Origin: Variovorax paradoxus
GTDB lineage: Bacteria; Pseudomonadota; Gammaproteobacteria; Burkholderiales; Burkholderiaceae_C
NCBI RefSeq assembly: GCF_030811855.1
Contig: NZ_JAUSRN010000010.1
Location: 35,001 to 99,000, forward strand
Length of the DNA stretch: 64,000 nucleotides
Direction of reading: 5' to 3'
In this document: one piece after another, positions 63,650-64,000 of the stretch
Layout of the letters: each line of letters starts with the position of its first letter
Numbering within the stretch: the first letter of the stretch is position 1
Program-made: the position numbers and the translations under genes
The notes under the pieces: model-generated
Seen by the model: the letters and a program-made list of their open reading frames with translations, nothing else
The model's database searches: none
Told to the model about the DNA's origin: nothing

Positions 63650-64000
63650 TCAGTTCCCGCCCGCGTCGAATGCTGCCTTCAGCCAGGTGATGCGCTCCTC
63701 GACCAGCACCACGTCGAAGCGGCACGGAGGCAGCGTGCGCAGGTTGTTCAGGTAGTGGCGCGCCGCAAAGACGATGCGCCGCTGCTTGACGCCCGTGATG
63801 CTGCCGCCGGCCCCGCCATGCGCGCCGCTGCTGCGCTGCCGCACCTCGACGAACACCAGCGTGGCGTCCTGCGGATCGCGCATGATCAGGTCGATCTCGC
63901 CGCCGCCGCGGCCGGGCGTTCGATAATTGCGCGCAACCAGCACCAGGCCGGCATCGTGCAGGTGGTCGAGCGCGGCGTCTTCCGCCGCATCGCCGCGACG
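63650..64000 (-). CDS. yraN: YraN family (UPF0102) endonuclease-fold protein, 5' end missing
   Basis: At least 117 codons, entering from the right edge in frame. It reads AEDAALDHLHDAGLVLVARN, then GRGGGEIDLIMRD, FVEVRQRSSGAHGG and KQRRIVFAARHYL, the conserved E-D-ExK-type nuclease-like blocks of UPF0102 (Glu, Asp, Glu and the basic residue Arg where Lys is usual in EVR). The function in E. coli is unknown. The missing part is probably only a few residues, as the family is about 120-130 long. It lies 65 bases upstream of diaA. Confidence 0.88.
   Translation of the reverse strand, partial: RRGDAAEDAALDHLHDAGLVLVARNYRTPGRGGGEIDLIMRDPQDATLVFVEVRQRSSGAHGGAGGSITGVKQRRIVFAARHYLNNLRTLPPCRFDVVLVEERITWLKAAFDAGGN

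Overview
The window comes from a GC-rich betaproteobacterium of the Burkholderiales. The 165 bases of 16S rRNA at the left edge, the PilT/PilU pair, a Bug-type binding protein, phasin-like proteins and DUF3567 point to the Comamonadaceae, and the 16S segment reads like Variovorax. This is recognition from memory, not an alignment. Nearly all of it looks like ordinary chromosome, with one compact accessory island at about 51.6-58.2 kb.

Layout. 0-0.7 kb: start of an rRNA operon leaving the window to the left, with two tandem promoters inside a duplicated segment. 0.76-4.5 kb: Uup-type ABC-F ATPase and a phospholipase-D-type lipoprotein. 4.5-9.5 kb (minus): probable copper-acquisition set (YcnI-PCu(A)C fusion, TonB receptor, DUF2946 protein) preceded by a TraB/GumN protein. 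9.5-11.1 kb: coupled VOC and MORN-type genes. 11.1-15 kb: aromatic-type flavin monooxygenase, DUF2783 protein and Bug binding protein, divergent from a LuxR-type regulator with a perfect palindrome between them. 15-27 kb: M48 protease, FAH-family enzyme, DUF3108, DUF3567, AbrB-family membrane protein, ChaN lipoprotein, omega-aminotransferase, PurU, a DUF2846 lipoprotein coupled to a catalytically degenerate trypsin-fold protein, a YXWGXW protein and an SGNH hydrolase.

27-44 kb is rich in lipid metabolism. It holds an AMP-forming acyl-CoA ligase followed by a single-chain acyl-CoA carboxylase, a divergent TetR regulator, a Leu/Ile/Val-type binding protein, a self-sufficient P450-reductase fusion of the P450BM3 (CYP102) layout, and a minus-strand run of WS/DGAT acyltransferase, two granule-type proteins, a TetR regulator and an alpha/beta hydrolase. 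This suggests uptake, activation, hydroxylation and storage of fatty acyl groups. 42-51.5 kb carries amino-acid catabolism: prolyl-oligopeptidase-type peptidase coupled to arginase, glutamate dehydrogenase, trifunctional-size PutA without a DNA-binding domain and its divergent Lrp-type regulator. Together these form an arginine/proline to glutamate to 2-oxoglutarate route.

51.6-58.2 kb is the most unusual part: an isolated VirD4/TraG coupling ATPase, a 47-codon truncated copy of an effector N-terminus, a beta-propeller lipoprotein and a 930-residue protein whose C-terminus resembles the XVIPCD signal of Xanthomonas-type T4SS killing effectors. I read it as a candidate antibacterial effector/immunity locus with its own coupling protein and no other secretion genes in view. 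58.2-64 kb returns to core genes: YggS, PilT, PilU, a beta-hydroxyacid dehydrogenase and the conserved yraN-diaA-dolP cluster.
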